Source of the DNA: Carya illinoinensis
Taxonomy: Eukaryota; Streptophyta; Magnoliopsida; Fagales; Juglandaceae
Length of the DNA: 64,000 nt
NCBI RefSeq assembly: GCF_018687715.1
Contig: NC_056756.1
Location: 36,738,480 to 36,802,479, forward strand
Direction of reading: 5' to 3'
Position numbers and translations under genes: made by a program. Positions 12,362 through 27,870 of the stretch are shown piece by piece. Under the pieces are notes generated by a model. That model searched no databases. It was not told the origin of the DNA and saw only the letters and a program-made list of their open reading frames with translations. Each line of letters starts with the position of its first letter. Position 1 is the first letter of the stretch.

Positions 12362-13416
12362 TTCTGAGTATATATTAACATGTTACATGTGATGGGCAGC
12401 AACCACCCAGATACTTAGCTAGTTGAAACATGCCATTATAAGTATCACTCATTATAATATGTACATATGTTATGTATATGCTGCTTCAATCATCCAGTCA
12501 AGTGTCATTACATAAATGACTAAATTCCACCCCATCACATGCTAACCAGAACATTCATGCACTTGCCATGTACTGAATTAGTGGAGGGTTAAATTTTAAC
12601 TTCAAAGGGAATGTTAAGGAAGTAGGTGTGGGTCACATTTATTCAAGTAAACTGAAACCACTTTCGGCATCTCTCTATCATCCTATGTTGTACCAAACTA
12701 AGGTGCAGCATTTCAAGTCATCTTTACCATCAACTTCCTACCATGCTTCTTTCAGGGCAACAACCAATATGCACATATAAGTAGCCACATCTCTTACATC
12801 AACCCACTGGTGTGCCATTTTACCATTAACATACATTGTTCACATGCATTTTGGAAACAGAGCATAGCAACTATGCTCACAATTTGTATCCATTTTGTGG
12901 TGCTAAAATTAATCATCAACCATGCACACAATATAACCATCAACGACATAAACACACAATATAACTATCAAAGGTATAAAGCCACATGCTATATAATTGG
13001 TATTGACTCGTTTTAATTGCAACTACTCAGAAGGGGATTCAATATGTGTGTTAGTATACCCATATTAATAAAAAAATGACAACAACACATTTACCAACAT
13101 TGTTCAATACTGATGAAATTAACAATACTCCAATATTATATGCAGAGAATTTCATCTTCTTCCACAACAATCTAAAGATATCTCTCTCTAATTGTTATAT
13201 TCAAACTATTAGGGGCATCACTCATCGTCTTGATACAAATATCACAATAGGCGGAACATATATTACCCAAGGATCTTACTACTTCTCAGAACATATATAA
13301 TCTTCAAGAGATTTATGTTACCATAAACTTAAAATTAATAATAATCAATTGCCACCCATCTTTACTATAATTGAAAAACCAAGAAATAAATTATGTTACT
13401 CATCAAATAGAGTGCA
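12362..13416. other. Interior of CACTA element B, left part
   Basis: No gene is recognised. The sequence is AT-rich with scattered short ORFs lacking known motifs. It continues after solo LTR 2 at 15486. Confidence 0.45.
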
Positions 13417-15480
13417 TGTGATGACCTGCTTTTGAGTGTATTTTCGCTGAAATGGTTGTTTTTATTTTAATTAATATTTTAGTTATTATTTTAATTTATT
13501 TGCATTTTAAAATTTTTTTTTTATTTATTTAATTGATGTTGTGTTTTATTTCTTTTAGTTGTTTTGTGGTTTTTAATCTCGTTTCGACGGTTTAGTTTTG
13601 TTTTCTGGAATGAGGATTAGACCTCATCTTTTTCCCTACATCTCTTTTCCTTTTTCCTTTTCTTTTTCCTTTTTCTCTTTTTCTTCTTTCTTTTTTCCTT
13701 TCTTTTTCTTTTTTTTTTCTTTCTTTTCTTTTTTTCTCTCTCCCCGCGTCGACCCCCCCGGTCTCTCTCTCTCTCTTCTCTCTCTCTCACGCCGGAAAGC
13801 TTCAACCAGTCGAACCGCCGCCGTCCGGCTCACCGCCGGCACCGTTCGACTCCCCTTCCTCCGGCGCACCTTCCCACCAAAACCCACCCCAATTCGGTCG
13901 GCCGTTTGGCCGGAAAAGCCCTTCAAAGCCCGCACGGGTTTTGCTCCGATCCGCCGCCGTCGCTCCACCTCCGGCCACCATTTCTTCACCACTTCATCAC
14001 CGGTCCCTTGCCGTCCTAACCCACCTATTTTCGGCCTCCAACAACCACCAGAACAGCTCCTACGAGCTAGCTTTCCTTTTTGGGAAATCCGGCCTCCCAC
14101 CGCCGTTTCTACCGCCACCCACGGCCAACCACCACTTCCAATAGCTTCACAATCATCCCTAGACCATTCCCTATCAATCCCAAGCCCTAGTTTGTCCTCG
14201 TTCAAAAGTGGGTTTTTCACAACCCACGGCCAAAGTGAATTTTCACTGTGACGTTGCTTTTTCTCCGCCGTTTGCAACGCCGCGTGTTTTCTAAAATTGC
14301 CATATAGCGCCGTAAGTATTTTCCAAACCCTATTTTCAGATTTAAATATATATTGCTCATTCAATAATTTATTGCTGTTGGTTGGTTGATTCCGGACTGA
14401 GTCCGAGGAGTTCGGGGGTCGGATGGATGGAGGACGGAGTTGCCTGTTTATTTGATTTATATTGTTGGATTATTTTTATGCATTGTTATGGCATTGCATG
14501 GTGCATGCACGTGTGTTTGTGAAATAGTGTGAAAAGCATGTGTATTGGCGTAAGTGGTCTTACGGGTGCGTGTGTATCACGACCCCAAGCCGGGATGGGG
14601 TATTATCCCGATGGAGCTCCTCTGGTCATTCGGGAGCGGAATAAACTGAGTGATGTCCCCTGGGTTGTCGCTAGACGACGGGAGCGGGGGCTAGGGGTTG
14701 CTTGGCTACGAACGCGCCGGGTGCGGAACCGGGCATCGCTCTACACACCGACTCCGTGGCCCTTCGCTGGTGAGGGCTAGAGGATGCTTGGCTACAAACA
14801 CGCAGGGCGTGGAACTGGGCATCGCTCGTTAGGTGTCACATGCGTAGTGGTACTCTGCGGTGTGGCACTGGAGCCAGGGTGTGCGGATGACCCCTAGGGG
14901 AGGTCAAGGTGCATACGGATAAAATGGATTCTGGTTTGAGTCGGATAAAAGCCAAATGTGACTTTTGGCGTGTTTTTCGGAAAGGATGTGTTTTTGGGCC
15001 AAATGGGTTTTTGGCGTGTGTGGAAAAATTATGTTTTATGGGCTTTGTGCATTGGGCATGTTTCATGCATATTGTTTGAGTTCTATGTGTTTTTTTCTGG
15101 TAGTGTTTGGGTTTTACTTACCTGCGGTACCATTTTTGATTCAGTAGCTTTTGGTGCAGAGTTTGAGGATGAAGAGGAGGAGGCTGAGCCCGAGGATGCG
15201 GCTCCGCCGGGTTGCTGATGCTATGCTTTATATTTGGTTTAAAACTGTATTTGTGTTTTTGTAATATTTTATTTATGTATGTTTTAAACAGCTTGTATTA
15301 CGTTAAGAAAAAAATTCTGGTACTTAGTTATGACTTTCGTTATCCGCTGCGTGTTTCTTTGTGCACATATGTTGCCTTTGCACACACTTGACACCCGTCG
15401 ATAGGATGGTGACCCGGGTTGTCACCATCCGGACGTCTCGATTTCTCCGTGTTCGGGCGTGGGGATTTGGGGGCGTCACA
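13417..15480 (+). mobile_element. Solo LTR 2, same family as solo LTR 1
   Basis: The ends are TGTGATGACC and GGGCGTCACA, as in solo LTR 1. The directly repeated 5-bp target GTGCA lies at 13412-13416 and 15481-15485. The internal layout repeats copy 1: pyrimidine tract (13640-13740), GC-rich block, TATCACGACCCCAAGC block (near 14576), 86-bp tandem duplication (starts near 14685 and 14771), then a GAGGAGGAGGCTGAGCC stretch near the 3' end. It is about 105 bp longer than copy 1 and clearly diverged, so the two are independent insertions. No internal retroviral genes remain. ORFs in it are not considered real. Confidence 0.86.
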
Positions 15481-15485
15481 GTGCA

Positions 15486-17009
<1,524 letters not shown>

Positions 17010-17214
17010 AAGGAGAAGAAGAAAGTCAGAAAATTGTAGCGAAATTCCAATTTGTAAATTGCATGTCAGAAAAGTAAGAAGAAAGTAGGCGCAGCAAGGG
17101 AGAACCCAAGAGAGAGATTGGGATGGGCTGGCCAACGGATGGAGTGAGAGGCTGAGGGAGAGGAGGAGACAGTCGGTGAGGCTTGTGGGAGGTCCTGCTC
17201 GAGGTGACAGCACA

Positions 17215-17273
17215 ATGGTGGCTTGGTGAACGGAGATTGAAGGGAGAGGACTTCGGAGCTGGGGCTATCGCAT

Positions 17274-17366
<93 letters not shown>

Positions 17367-17489
17367 CCCGTGGGGGAAGGAGATTGGTGTGAAAAAGGTC
17401 TTCGGCATGAGCTGGTGTCAATGGGTGGCGCAGTGGTGGCATGGTGAAGGGAGATCGAAGGGAGAGGGCTTGAGCGCCAGGCTGCCGTG

Positions 17490-17575
<86 letters not shown>

Positions 17576-17610
17576 CCCATGGGGGGAGGAGATCAGTGTC
17601 AGAAAGGTCA
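17215..17610. repeat. Tandem ~218-bp duplication, each unit holding a long (GA)n run
   Basis: Two diverged units start near 17215 (ATGGTGGCTTGGTGAACGG) and 17433 (GTGGTGGCATGGTGAAGGG). Each runs through a gene-leader-like GA-rich stretch into an uninterrupted AG/GA run (17275-17366 and 17492-17574), and both continue with GAGGCCC...GGAGGAGAT-type sequence. The microsatellite was therefore duplicated together with its flanks. The long Ser-Leu or Arg-Glu ORFs here are translations of the dinucleotide run and are not genes. Confidence 0.85.
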
Positions 17611-18407
17611 CCAATGTGAGTTGGAGACGATGGGCGGCAGCGATCCGGTTTGGCCACGGCGGTTGCTACGCATGGTGGAAGAAGAAGAATCGAGGAAGGG
17701 GGCAGTAGTTGGAGGGGATTTTCAACTAGGGGAGAGAGAAAATAAAGGCAAAGTTGAGGGGTTCTGGATTTAATCTATGTGGGTTCTTGATTTTGATTCA
17801 ACGGTGGAGATTTTATACACTTAAAATAATTTGTCTTTAACGATGAAAAAAATTCGCTACAATAAAAATAATTTATTGCGTCCACAAAAACTGTCGCAAT
17901 AGGTGTAAAGTCACTGCAAAAACTTGTACAGTACATTCTCCATCAGATTTTTGCAATTTTGCGCTGGAATTTACCAGTGAAATTAAACACGTTGCAAATT
18001 AATTGGCATTATTTGCAACAATTTGTTTTGCAACGATCTTAGAATCTCTGCAAATAGCCATATTCCTTGTAGTATGATTTGATGATTTGAATTCAATTTA
18101 TTATATATGGAGGTTCTTTTAATTCATTTACTCTATTTGTCATTTAAGTTACCATTATAACGTCAAATAGATTCGCCTCCGATACTTAAAAAAATTGGGA
18201 CGTGACAATAGATGCCTAATTCGTCAATTCTCCTATGATGTGCTTACTTTTCTAATGTTAGCAAGAATAAGGAAAAAAGAAAAACCTTACCATTTTCTAG
18301 CTTAGGCACTATTTTGTGCACCCGCACCCGCACGCACAGATATTAATGGAGTAATTGCATTAATACTTATTTTTATGATCATCATCTTCATGAAACCAAT
18401 AGAGGGT

Positions 18408-18437
18408 CACTACAAGAAATCAGGGTTTTTGCAGCGC
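18408..18437 (+). repeat. Left terminal inverted repeat of CACTA element C
   Basis: It begins CACTACAAGAAAT and runs to GCAGCGC; it pairs with 39824-39853 with about two mismatches. TNPD-type transposases are expected to cut at the CACTA edge. Confidence 0.93.
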
Positions 18438-18680
18438 TTTTATAGCTGTTGGAAAAAAAGTCGCTGTAATAATATATTAAAAGCAGCAATTTAGGTACGC
18501 TGTAATGTTTTTAAACAATAATTTTAATTTTTGACTTTCTGCAACGATTGAATATCTTTTGCAATGAAAATATTCGCTGTAACAGAAAATCCCTGTTCAC
18601 TGTCAAAATTGCAGCGATTATTTTAGTTATTACAACGATTTTGGACGTCGGGGTTAGGTTTTAATTTTAGCAACGCTGTG
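18430..18680. repeat. Left subterminal motif region of element C
   Basis: A short cluster of GCAGCG/CGCTG and GCAACG-type motifs in both orientations, spaced tens of bases apart. In characterised En/Spm elements such subterminal motifs bind TNPA. Binding here is inferred. Confidence 0.7.
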
Positions 18681-18699
18681 TTCTTCGCTTCATTTGAGA

Positions 18700-19158
18700 C
18701 TGTCGCACCAAACATCTATTTCACTTTTAATTTCCCCCCAACTTTCTTTTCCTCATGTTTGCTCAGTCCGATAGAGTTTAGCAACCTAATTCTGCACTTC
18801 GATTGAAACCCACCAACACAGTTCGCAGCTCAATCCACCCCAACGAAGACAAAGTTATCGCGTTGGAGAGTGGCTTGAGCTCCTCCACCTCTAGGCACAT
18901 TCGTGTTCCTCCCATTCGGTTTCTCCCATTCGGTTTCTCCCATTCGTGCTCCTCCCGAACTCAATTGCAGTTTTTGATCTCCCAATCCTAAACCCTAGTG
19001 TGCACACGACCTTCCAGCAATATTTGGATAAGCTTTTCGTTTGGAAAAACGCAAGGACTACGTTTCCACCTTCGCTATTTTGGACGAATCCAGCGCCTCC
19101 ATTTCTAGTCCGAAGTTATCAGTCCTCTGTTCTCAAGCCAAATCAAAGGAGGCTCCAG
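18700..19158 (+). other. Presumed untranslated first exon of the TNPD transcript
   Basis: This pyrimidine-rich, less AT-rich block follows the left subterminal region and ends in GGCTCCAG|GTATCT, a good donor site. TNPD's ATG at 27871 is directly preceded by a strong acceptor (TTTTAG). A leader exon here joined over an 8.7-kb intron would fit the position of En/Spm promoters. The short ORFs in it are not supported as coding. Transcript data would be needed to confirm. Confidence 0.4.
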
Positions 19159-19159
19159 G

Positions 19160-22100
19160 TATCTCCTGATTTCTTTTGAATTTATGAAACCCCTTTACGA
19201 GTAGATTGCATTAGAAAAGTTGTCATTTTTATCTGGACACTTGTATTATTTGGATGAAGTGAAACAGATGTGCGTGTGCGTTTGTTTGAGGTATAATGGT
19301 TGTGTATCTGCCTCTTGTGTTTGGATTCCTCAATCAGTTGTGTGTATTAGATAATTATAGCATTAAGCAAATAGAACTTCTTGTAGCTAAACCTACCGTG
19401 GGTGAACTTTTCACTAAGTCTTTCTCTTCTCCCAATCTATGAATAATGAATGTAAACATGGTGATCTGTGGACATGTGGAGTCTCAGTGAGAGACAAAAA
19501 GAGATTACATAGTAAGAAAAAAACCATCCGGAGAATGCAGTCTACAAAAGAAGAAGCCATGTGTGACCTTGGGTTTTGGGAAAGTGTACCTCTGGGTTTT
19601 GGGAAAGATGGTTTACGTGCCTTAAGGCAAAAACTCATTGTATACTTGACTAAGAGATCAGGCACATAGCAATTAAAAAGTTTCAAAAAAAAAAAATATG
19701 TTCAGAATTGACCAAGTAAATGCATTTAACTCACAGAGCATAAAACCTCCTGCTTTCTTAGCCATAATTTTCATTCTTGTTTTAATTGAGATCATGTCCA
19801 ATATATTGCAAGACAAACAAAAGCTTTATGAAAGATAAGCCTAGATTAAAATGATGTGCATGCAAGGTGTAACTCTAATTGAGATATTAGTGTATTACGC
19901 ACTTTCATTTAGACCAGCAAACTTAATTTAAGTCAGCAAAACTTTCCGTCTTAGAACTTAATGAAAACAAACTAGAAAAATATTGTAAAGGCTATTGAGA
20001 AATAACGACAATATTCCATCATCAAACCTTAAATACATTGGATGTTAAAGTTATATATTTAGTTAACAGGCATGGGCAAGTTATTATCTAAAGCTTTAGC
20101 AGAACAACAATACGCCAACACTTGTGTTGTCTATCAAGTTACAGAATAATTTTTTTTAAGGAAAAGTTGGATTTCAATGTTCACGTGAAGATTCACAGCA
20201 AAAACTAGCAAATGTAAAATCTACAGAAACAACACATACAGTAGGAATATGGAAAACACCGCCTTATAACGTCCTGATTCCAATGCTCTGGCAGATACAT
20301 GAAAAAGGTACAAGCAAATAAAATTTCAATTAGAAAAAAAAATGCCTACTCAATCATTAATAAACTGTACCCACTTATCTGTTAGGGACAGCACACATAG
20401 TTTAAGTGTAGCTTGCACATTTTTGCTATACTTAAACTAACCTCGTTTCATATTTACATGAAGTGGTCTATAACCAACGTCTGAGTAAATTAACATTACA
20501 ACTTGTCTGGTGCATAAACTAATTTTTTGATTAAACTCATTGTCACTTTGCACATTTTATATCTAGGGTAGCTGGGGTGAACATCATTCATCTCCAAGCT
20601 CTGAATAAATTCAGCTACATTTTTGCAACAATTTTATTTGTTGGGGGGGTAACTGTTGCATTTACTAGTTTTAAACAGTGATTAGCATGTCCAAACATTT
20701 CTTTTCCAATAAATTGAAGACCTCCTCAATTATTTTTAGACATCTAGCACTTTGATATGGACTTAAATTTTTGCAACAAATAATTTTCTTTTCTGTCAGT
20801 ACCTAATCATTAAATGTAATTTTTAGTACTCCATTGGGCCAAGGAGTTGCCATGCAACTTCTGCATACGCTTTTAAAACTGAACTAGCTGACTTTCCGGT
20901 TATTTGTTTCCCTATCCCTTGGTGAAGTTTCGTTGTATGCTCTGTGTTGTAATTCAAAGTTTGAATTGTATGAGCTTTTTCTTGTTTCTTATTTGTTCTG
21001 TTAAATAAACTATAAGTGTATATCAACAGTTGTATTTTCTGTGTGTATGCAAACATCATATAAATAATATTTGCACACAATGTCCCCTCTCCCATTTCTG
21101 CAATTAACCATCATCATTGGCGGAAGCTAATAGTCATGCTCCCGAATATTTGTCTCTGACATGTTTAAGGCTGATGAGCACCAAAGTGAAAATATAAAAA
21201 TTAGACTAAAAGCTTAGCTACTGTACCATTGACTTGTAGAATGGCTTATAAGTTCCAAAACTTATGTGACCTGTGGATAATCAATCATGAACTAACCATC
21301 TGGACTTCAGTAAATGATGGCCCTTTTTGAATTTTTTGGTATAATTTTGCTGTATAAATAGACATTTCTCGGTTGCTAGTGAACTCCAACTGGTCTAATG
21401 TTCATTTTTCTTTGTCCTTACTAGTATATATATATATATATATATACCATTTATATGGAAGCACAAGATTGTTGAATCATGCAATAAGCGGATTGCCTCA
21501 TACCCAAAAAACCATAAATTGCTAATAGCCATTTTTTGCTTTCCTATTATACTTTCAACACAACAACTATGCAGCGTCTGATGACAGTCTATGTTGGATT
21601 TGCTTAATTGCTTTGCAAAAATGTTTTTTATTCAACCATCTTAATAGGCGAAGCCCATGTACATAGGGAATATACTAAAGAAACACCTAATTTCTTGGAC
21701 TGTACCTGACTTTTCCAGTGCCTACCAACCATTCTATACATTATATCAAAACACATAGCTAATTTGATGAAACTGTACTGTGATGATATATTAATGAAAG
21801 TTCATGCCTGCTAATGCTGTTTTCTTGTAGACTAATTTCCCATGGTTTTAACCAGAAAGCTTGAAGTTTGTAAGCACGAAAACAGCACCCTTTATATCTG
21901 CATTTACTGTTGGTGTTATAGTGCATTTTAGACGTTTCTCACACACACGAATATCTCCTAACAGCTCTGAGAAGGCTGGACCTTGATATTTTCAGAGCTT
22001 GTAGTAGGGGTTATCTTGGAAAGTTGTGAAACATGTGGTTGGTATTATGAAAAACCAGTAGTAATGGATTCCCTAACTTCAATCATCCTTCTCTCACTCT

Positions 22101-25100
22101 CTCAACATCTCCTTTTTATTTTGTTTTGTTGTACCATTGTTTTTGTTTTTGAAGCTGGAAGATTTTACATATATACTATGTGATTTTATTTGGGGTAGGG
22201 ACAAAGGGTTTTGGTTTACTGCTAAAGGCCTCGTCTATTTTTTTATGCCTAGGATTAGAAGTATACGAATGCCTTAAAGGCAAGGATCACCAAACCCTTA
22301 GCCAATAATTTGGGACTTTTTATGATGATCACTAAAAACTCCCATGCAGTAGAGTTTCTGCCACCTTTTCCCGTAGCTGAATAATATTTGAGGAATGAAT
22401 GTGTTGAGTAAAGTGCTTCCTATTATACACTTATAAGATGAGCTGGAATTCCATTGCTATTTATACATTAACTTTAGTGCATTTCTCTTTTTTTTTTTTT
22501 TGGAGCAATGAATGTCATTCCTTATATGTTCCTCTACATTTGTTTAATAGTAGTTTCCTATTTCAAATTACTATATATTATATCGATAATATTAATTGCA
22601 GAGAAGTGGCCTTCCTCTACTATTTTCTGCATTCTACTAGCCTTTGTGATAGCTTGATCTACAAACTGTATCTGTTGTGTTGATTTGTTGGATGTGCTCT
22701 GGGATTTTAGTGCACATTACAGTTGTGGTTCTGTTTTGTGCATCTAGTTGTGGTTCTTTTCTGTGCATTTGTATGGTGGGTTTGTTTTGGGGGTAGTTGG
22801 TTGCTGTCATTTGCCTATTACCATGACTCTTGACTTTCATTTTCTGTTCTTTTTCTTGGTTTTTTGTGATCTAATCTCTTTTCATACAGTTAATTTGAAT
22901 TGATATTAATGCTTGTGGGGAATCAAACTCAAAAGCTTAATTTATGTAATTACGCATGAGTTAGATGGCAAGACAAACTATTTGTCTTGCCATCTTTTTG
23001 CATACTTATTATGCAGATCACTTAGAAATCCCCTACAGTAAGAAGCTGCCACACTCCAGGGACGAATAATATTATTCATATGACTGCATAATTTCTGAAA
23101 ATTTCTATGTAGTATATTAGAAGAGCTTCCATGCAATAAGCAGATTATTGTGAATTTGTTTCTTCCTATACATTCATGTATTGGATGTATCAGCCTCCAC
23201 CCATTATTAAAAAATAATCTCGGGTCTTTCCTTAGAGCTGAGATTAGTATTAAGAGCAATATTGACACTCTTAACTTGGACCTCCACTAACAGAACCTAA
23301 AATCCTCTAGTTTTGGCAATCATGACTCGAGAACTCTAATTATACCAATCTGTCATATATGCATCAGAGCGAGACTTCATTCTAGAAAGGCTCAAAAATT
23401 GTCTTCCTTTCAAGTTAACTTAGAATTCATACTTTTTTTATCGCTATTACAATCTCTAGTTTTTCCTAAAATAATCCTGTTATTGCATGGATTTTAAATG
23501 AACTTCCAAATTGATTCCCGTGATCAAAGAAGATAATTAATGAAATGAGTAAAGCCTTTCGGGTTTCTGTGTGGGAAAAAAGTATTTCCTCATTTAAATC
23601 CTATAAGTAGGGGAAAGGCTTTATTATATTAGTAGCAAATGGGAAAATAAAATGGTCATAGACTTAAAAGGGAAATTAAAAAATAACCCCTTAGATTTTT
23701 GACATTGTAATGTTGGGCATTGTTGAGCTGCTCAACTCACAACCTAAATGATCAAGCCATTATGCATCTATTTTCCATCTCTCAAACCTACTTATTGTAC
23801 CATAACTAGCTTGTTGGAATTATATTATTTCCATCGTTTGATGATCCCCATCATCAATCCAACAATTGCAGTTTTTGGTCCCAGATCTACAGTTATCAAT
23901 TACTGTAATTTGAAAAGATAACTGTAAGAAAATTTGAATACCATTTTATGTCCTGACCTTTGTAGTCTTATCAACCTAAACCAGAAGTTTGATATGAAAA
24001 ACCACTTTCATATCATACTAATCAGCCTCTAATTTACTATAGAAATGCTTGTTCTTTCTATATATATATATATATATATAATACTTTTTGCTTTTTCTCA
24101 AGTTTAAGAATCCTAATAAAAGATTGGGAAAAAAAGAATTCCAGCACTTTTCCTAATGTGTAAAAAAAATGTAATCATTCTTTTTTTCAATTGTCTTTGC
24201 CCAGGTTTTTGATTTGACATGGTCACCAAAACTTTGTGACTAGATCAATTAGGCCTTGACCATAATCAAGTCTAAAACATGGCACGTCCCATGTACAGCC
24301 ATGTTTTTTTTTCACGTTTGATAGTGTTCCAAAACTGTATATCATTACCAGTTTATGGCAATTACATGATGTCCCAAATGTTTGTCCAACCTTAACCACT
24401 TTCTCACTTTAGCAATGCTAGCTACCCCTTGATACTCGCATACATATGGAAGAACCATCCATGGTGATAATTATTGACATGTTTTATTCTACTCAATCCC
24501 ATGTAATCATCAGAACTCTACTGACTCCTTCAGTTACCCTAGGTAGCTGTCTGTCGCCATATCTAGCTTATACCATAAATGCTATATAACCGAGGTTTGC
24601 ATCTTTTTCGGTCTAAAAAAATTACTAAAAGTAGTTTGAATTGATAGTTCGGACTAGGTTATTTTAAAACATTCAGGTGAGATGTGGCCTAGCGTGTGCC
24701 CATGAAAATGTGAAATTTCTGTGCAGCTCTATCCTACCTGACAGCAGGTGGGTGCAATGTACAGCTATGCATACGAGTCAGCTGTCTTGCCATACCCAGA
24801 ATCTTAAACTTTTTAATTTTCAGATGTATAGTCTCCATTGGATATGCAGCAGGGGCATTTGTGATTGTCCCCAAATATCGCTTCTAGGGCACATTGAGTA
24901 TTCGAGTAATTATGTGTAGCAAGGTCATAGACATAGAAAAATGCAATATGTAATATGTAATTTTCACCTAGAATGGTAAATAGAGGGACATTTCAGTTGG
25001 AGACTTAGTGTAGCAATGTCTTGATGTCTGATGGGGTAGGGTCCAAACTCTTTCTTTTATTATATAGACAATCTAATCTTTTTTTAATACCAATCTTGTT

Positions 25101-27870
25101 ATCACCCTTGCTTGACATATATTATTGAACCCAACCTACAGATTGGGTTGATAGTCAACAATTCTGCAACAACCATGGACAGGTTTAGAAGTTTGATACT
25201 ATGATTTTAAACCAAACACATTCTATGACCAAACACATTCTATGACCAAAAAGGTTTTTCTTTACAAAAACCAGCACTTACATGCATGTTTTCTCGTGTA
25301 AACTAATCTATATATCATTGACTTGAAGTTTTTTAGGTCTTAACTAGCGCATATAAGGCTTGGTGAAGTGAAATTTTAAATACACTAGAAATTTTGCTAG
25401 TTCCATTACTTTGTTTCCATTACTTTGTTTGTTTCCATTATTGAGCATGTCAATAAGATGTAATTATTTTGACTCTGTTTCCATTACTGAGCATGCTGTT
25501 TGGTTGGGAAAGGGGGCAGGGAGGTTTATGGTAGTATGAGAATATAGCAGCATGGATGGTTTATGGTTTCATTGGTTTGAGTGGGTTACAAAACCAAGGG
25601 TGAAATATTTAATGGAGGAGTTATATATGAGAAGTGGGTGGAATTCCTGGGCTTTTTTTTATTCATCTGATGCTGTTATATGTTGGATTGTATATGTTGC
25701 TGTTAGTATTTTGTGAACTCCAGTAACTCAATCCAATCTATATGCTACTGTTATATTTTGGTTTAATGTGGTAATAGTGGAACTGCTCCTTTGCCACCGT
25801 TGTTTTTCTCCCTTTGCATGTATTGTGATTTGATTTATAGTTGTCTTAGATTGGTTGTTTTGGGTTTCAAGTGGGAAGAAAATTGTGTCCATACTGTTAA
25901 ATCACTTCTCATGAAGTGATTGGAGCAGTTCGTATCCCTCTTAATGTGTTGTTTTGGACGTGGGCTTTCCATACCTGATTGTTGGGTTGTTGTTTTTTTT
26001 TTTTTTTTTTTTTTTTTTTCTGTTTTTGTTCCATAGCACAAAAACACTACCCTAATTCCTGAAGTTGTTTTTGACTGGAAGTTGTCCATTATTAAACTTA
26101 AAAACTCTCAACAATCTCACCAAATTCAATTCATTTAGATTTTTTGGTTGGCCAACCACATCTTAGCAGAATTTTTTTCTCTTTCCTATCTTTAATATTA
26201 CTGTCTATATATTTGTTTGTTGTATTAAAATTAGATTATTCGAAATATATAATGGCATTTTCTTTCCTCTTTGATTATTGCTTACAATTAGCTGTGTACT
26301 AAACAAATGATAATGTCTACAATTAGGCCTTGTTAAAGGATGAGGTGACCAAGGTTTCAAGAATTTGAGAGCAGGCAAGTAATTACAATTACTTTTGTGG
26401 GCCCTTTTGAGGTAATTACACTATACATAAATCCATGACATCAATTTTATTGACTTTCATATTTTTTTATATTTGAGTAACAAGCTACATTTGTGTGATT
26501 CAATTGTGCGTTGCTTGTCTTGGCCAAGCATACTTGTTGAAGCATGGCCACCTTTACATGTATATGTTACTTTTATGCAAAGCACTTAGTTTTAAAACAT
26601 AGTTTGGCAACCATGTCTTCAAAATAAACATTCCAAGAACTAATTCGTCTTACTTTGTATTACTAAGTTTTAAATACACAAGGGGAATACATAATGCTAT
26701 GATGACTTAAATATTTTGCTTGAATATTGATAATGTTTTCATAATTGTGGTAAGATTCACGTGTATACTTGAAGACTTGGTATTATGGTGTGTAAGTTTG
26801 TACACGAAGATATGTTTCATGGTTGGCATCATGTCAATTGAGGTTTCACTTGGTTTTGAAGCATGGGTTTTGCAATACATTACTCTTAGTGAAATGATTA
26901 GAATGAAATTCCAATTACATTCTATGTTTTCTGAACTTCGATTCGTGAGGCTTTATTATTAAGTGAAGCACCATTTAGAGTATATACACGTAAAATTAGG
27001 AGTAATGGTAATGTCGGTAGGTCACAATGCAACTTCTCATGTTGGTTTATAGGTCCAATAGCAACGTCTAGGAATTGAAGTATATCACCATATTGGTTTT
27101 TTTAGAAGAAAATGTAGTGAATACATTTTCAACAATTGGTTGTATGAAAAACCCTCCCCCCACTATTACTATAAATTTTGGTAACTCCTCCAAAATTGGT
27201 TAGCCTCGTCTGATCTTATGGTTACCTCCTGCCATCTACCTATCCATGATCAATGCAGGGAAAATGCATGTCCATGAAAACAATGGTTCATTTTAAATTT
27301 AGATATACAATAGTCCTTACTCGTCACACCATTAAACAATGCAACCACATCGAGAGAACCGTCCTTCCTTCTCACAACTTCCCTATTACTACCCAAGCAT
27401 CGTCATTTATAAGTCAATAAAATATGATTATTACGCAATTCATAATGCAACGACTACTATACCAACTACATTATTCCATAACCTTCAATAAATCGTACCA
27501 AATATTGTGTAGGTGGACCTTCTAGTTAGCATCTTTATATGCAATAGTCTGCCCTATACTAACAAATATCACATATGGGTGACCATTTTTAACATGATAA
27601 CATATTCTGCAGCACTTCAATACTTCTGGCTTAAACACAATTTCCTGTTCAACACTACCTTCATCATTCCACAACGATCTGCAATATACAACTCTGGTTA
27701 GTATCGTTTTCTCCATCTTCTCTTGAGCTCCATTACCTGTTGCCCCGCCTCGGCTTCTTATTTGTTTGTTAGCCAATACACTTTCTCAATTTCTTCACCC
27801 ATCCTCCCTATAGCTTTAGTGATCACTATTATCCGCATCACTAATATATTGTTTTTTCCACGAATTTTAG
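19160..27870 (+). other. Long non-coding 5' region of element C, presumed intron
   Basis: In 8.7 kb I find no domain-bearing ORF. The content is AT-rich with AT microsatellites (about 21426-21446 and 24060-24080), a 28-base T-run (25992-26019) and a 15-bp-arm hairpin (22963-22995). Captured host gene pieces are common in CACTA elements, but none could be recognised by eye. Confidence 0.5.

Noticed and set aside
13598..14364. ORFs of 217 and 242 aa on opposite strands
   Set aside because: They lie wholly in solo LTR 2, and the composition is explained by the CT tract and GC-rich block. No domain is seen.
17026..17773. Long Ser-Leu and Arg-Glu repeat proteins
   Set aside because: They are direct translations of (GA)n/(CT)n microsatellites.
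22978..23268. 96-aa minus-strand ORF inside the presumed CACTA leader intron
   Set aside because: No known domain, AT-rich codon use, and no supporting neighbours; it was kept as non-coding.
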